Assembly (NCBI GenBank): GCA_903957465.1
Contig: CAJBPJ010000087.1
Span: 1 to 7,019, forward strand
DNA length: 7,019 nt
Reading direction: 5' to 3'
DNA from: an uncultured Opitutia bacterium
GTDB taxonomy: Bacteria; Verrucomicrobiota; Verrucomicrobiia; Opitutales; UBA953
The translations under genes were made by a program, and so were the position numbers. Positions within the stretch are counted from its first letter, which is position 1; every line of letters begins with the position of its first letter. The notes beneath the pieces are model-generated. The model was not told the origin of the DNA. It searched no databases and saw only the letters and a program-made list of their open reading frames with translations. This document shows, piece after piece, positions 6,843 through 7,019 of the stretch.

Positions 6843-6877
6843 GCAGCCCAACGCGCAGCGTGGGGCGTCGGCAAGAG
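6838..6877 (+). repeat. Nested inverted repeats spanning the 28-bp spacer between the direct repeats
   Basis: CTCTTGC (6838-6844) pairs perfectly with GCAAGAG (6871-6877). Inside it CCCAACGC (6847-6854) pairs with GCGTGGGG (6858-6865) with one A-G mismatch around a GCA loop. The unique spacer is 6843-6870. Its left edge CTTGCA also occurs in the 5' side of the tRNA anticodon arm (6743-6748), a possible microhomology at the junction. Confidence 0.5.
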
Positions 6878-6908
6878 GTCGTCGGTTCGATCCCGATTGG
6901 CTCCACCA
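6871..6908 (+). pseudogene. Headless tRNA-Ala remnant (3' half only)
   Basis: This piece repeats the 3' anticodon-stem strand, variable loop, T-arm, 3' acceptor strand and CCA of the intact tRNA without a change. The 5' acceptor strand, D-arm and anticodon are absent: the upstream bases 6835-6870 offer no partner for TGGCTCC. It cannot fold as a tRNA. It is best explained as a partial tandem duplication or the scar of an event at the tRNA 3' end. Confidence 0.85.
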
Positions 6909-6958
6909 TTAAACACCGACCGGTCGTTTTTCTGAAGAGGAAGACGGCCGGTCCTCTT
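6871..6958 (+). repeat. 88-bp direct repeat, copy 2
   Basis: This is the second perfect copy of 6755-6842. The absence of any mismatch suggests a recent duplication or ongoing gene conversion. Confidence 0.97.
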
Positions 6959-6972
6959 ATTGTTTTGTTGAT
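6918..6972 (+). terminator. Second copy of the tRNA terminator, with a better T tract
   Basis: The 16-bp stem is the same (6918-6933 with 6938-6953, GAAG loop), but it is followed by a T-rich tail, CTCTTATTGTTTTGTTGATT. This copy is the stronger terminator and may catch read-through from the first. If a gene converges from the right, the hairpin could act in both directions. Confidence 0.6.
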
Positions 6973-7019
6973 TTAGGCGAAACGAGCCGTGCCTGGGATC
7001 GACCAGGCTTGATGTCGAT
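6957..7019 (-). CDS. Possible 3' end of a minus-strand gene (20 codons visible)
   Basis: On the minus strand, one frame is open from the window edge to TAA at 6959-6957. It reads IDIKPGRSQARLVSPKSTKQ. The stop falls exactly at the outer edge of the second terminator hairpin, as expected for the end of a convergent gene. The stretch is too short to identify, and another minus frame also gives a plausible short tail, RHQAWSIPGTARFA. Low confidence. Confidence 0.25.
   Translation of the reverse strand: MDIKPGRSQARLVSPKSTKQ
6991..7008. repeat. Small perfect inverted repeat
   Basis: GCCTGG (6991-6996) and CCAGGC (7003-7008) form a 6-bp stem around the loop GATCGA. There is no T run next to it. 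It may simply be coding sequence of the possible minus-strand gene. Confidence 0.35.

Noticed and set aside
6871..6908. A second functional tRNA
   Set aside because: The 5' acceptor strand, D-arm and anticodon are missing, and no upstream sequence pairs with TGGCTCC.

Overview
The window is chromosomal housekeeping DNA from a Gram-negative-type bacterium with moderate GC. The best guess is a member of the PVC group such as Verrucomicrobiota (Opitutales-like). This rests on a Mpl-type murein recycling ligase next to a ClpC-type (not ClpA-type) unfoldase, and on general protein flavour. The taxonomic call is inference, since no rRNA is present. I see no transposase, phage gene, CRISPR array or resistance gene, and no convincing undescribed multigene system.

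Layout from left to right. The 3' end of mpl (+) meets ribF (-) tail to tail with 3 bp between the stop codons. A tightly packed minus-strand operon, nrnA-like DHH phosphoesterase, truB and ribF (read 2887 to 257), is the distal part of the widespread nusA-infB-rbfA-nrnA-truB-ribF cluster. Here it has been cut loose: it starts at its own promoter, in a short region divergent from clpC. The plus strand then carries clpC and, fused to its stop codon (TAATG), a small DUF423 membrane protein gene. A DEDDy 3'-5' exonuclease gene (-) converges on DUF423 so closely that the two TAA stops interlock within the palindrome TTAA.

The right end (6601-7019) is the only non-routine part. A complete tRNA-Ala(GGC) gene is followed by a strong 16-bp hairpin terminator. 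The 3' half of that tRNA plus the whole terminator is then repeated perfectly (88 bp, offset 116 bp), leaving a headless tRNA remnant. The last 63 bases may be the 3' end of another minus-strand gene.

Functionally, the minus operon joins RNA turnover (nanoRNA and pAp removal), tRNA pseudouridine-55 formation and FMN/FAD synthesis. ClpC is the ATP-driven unfoldase that feeds ClpP. Mpl reattaches recycled murein tripeptide to UDP-MurNAc. Gene packing is extreme: overlapping starts and stops at three junctions and a 4-nt gap at a fourth.
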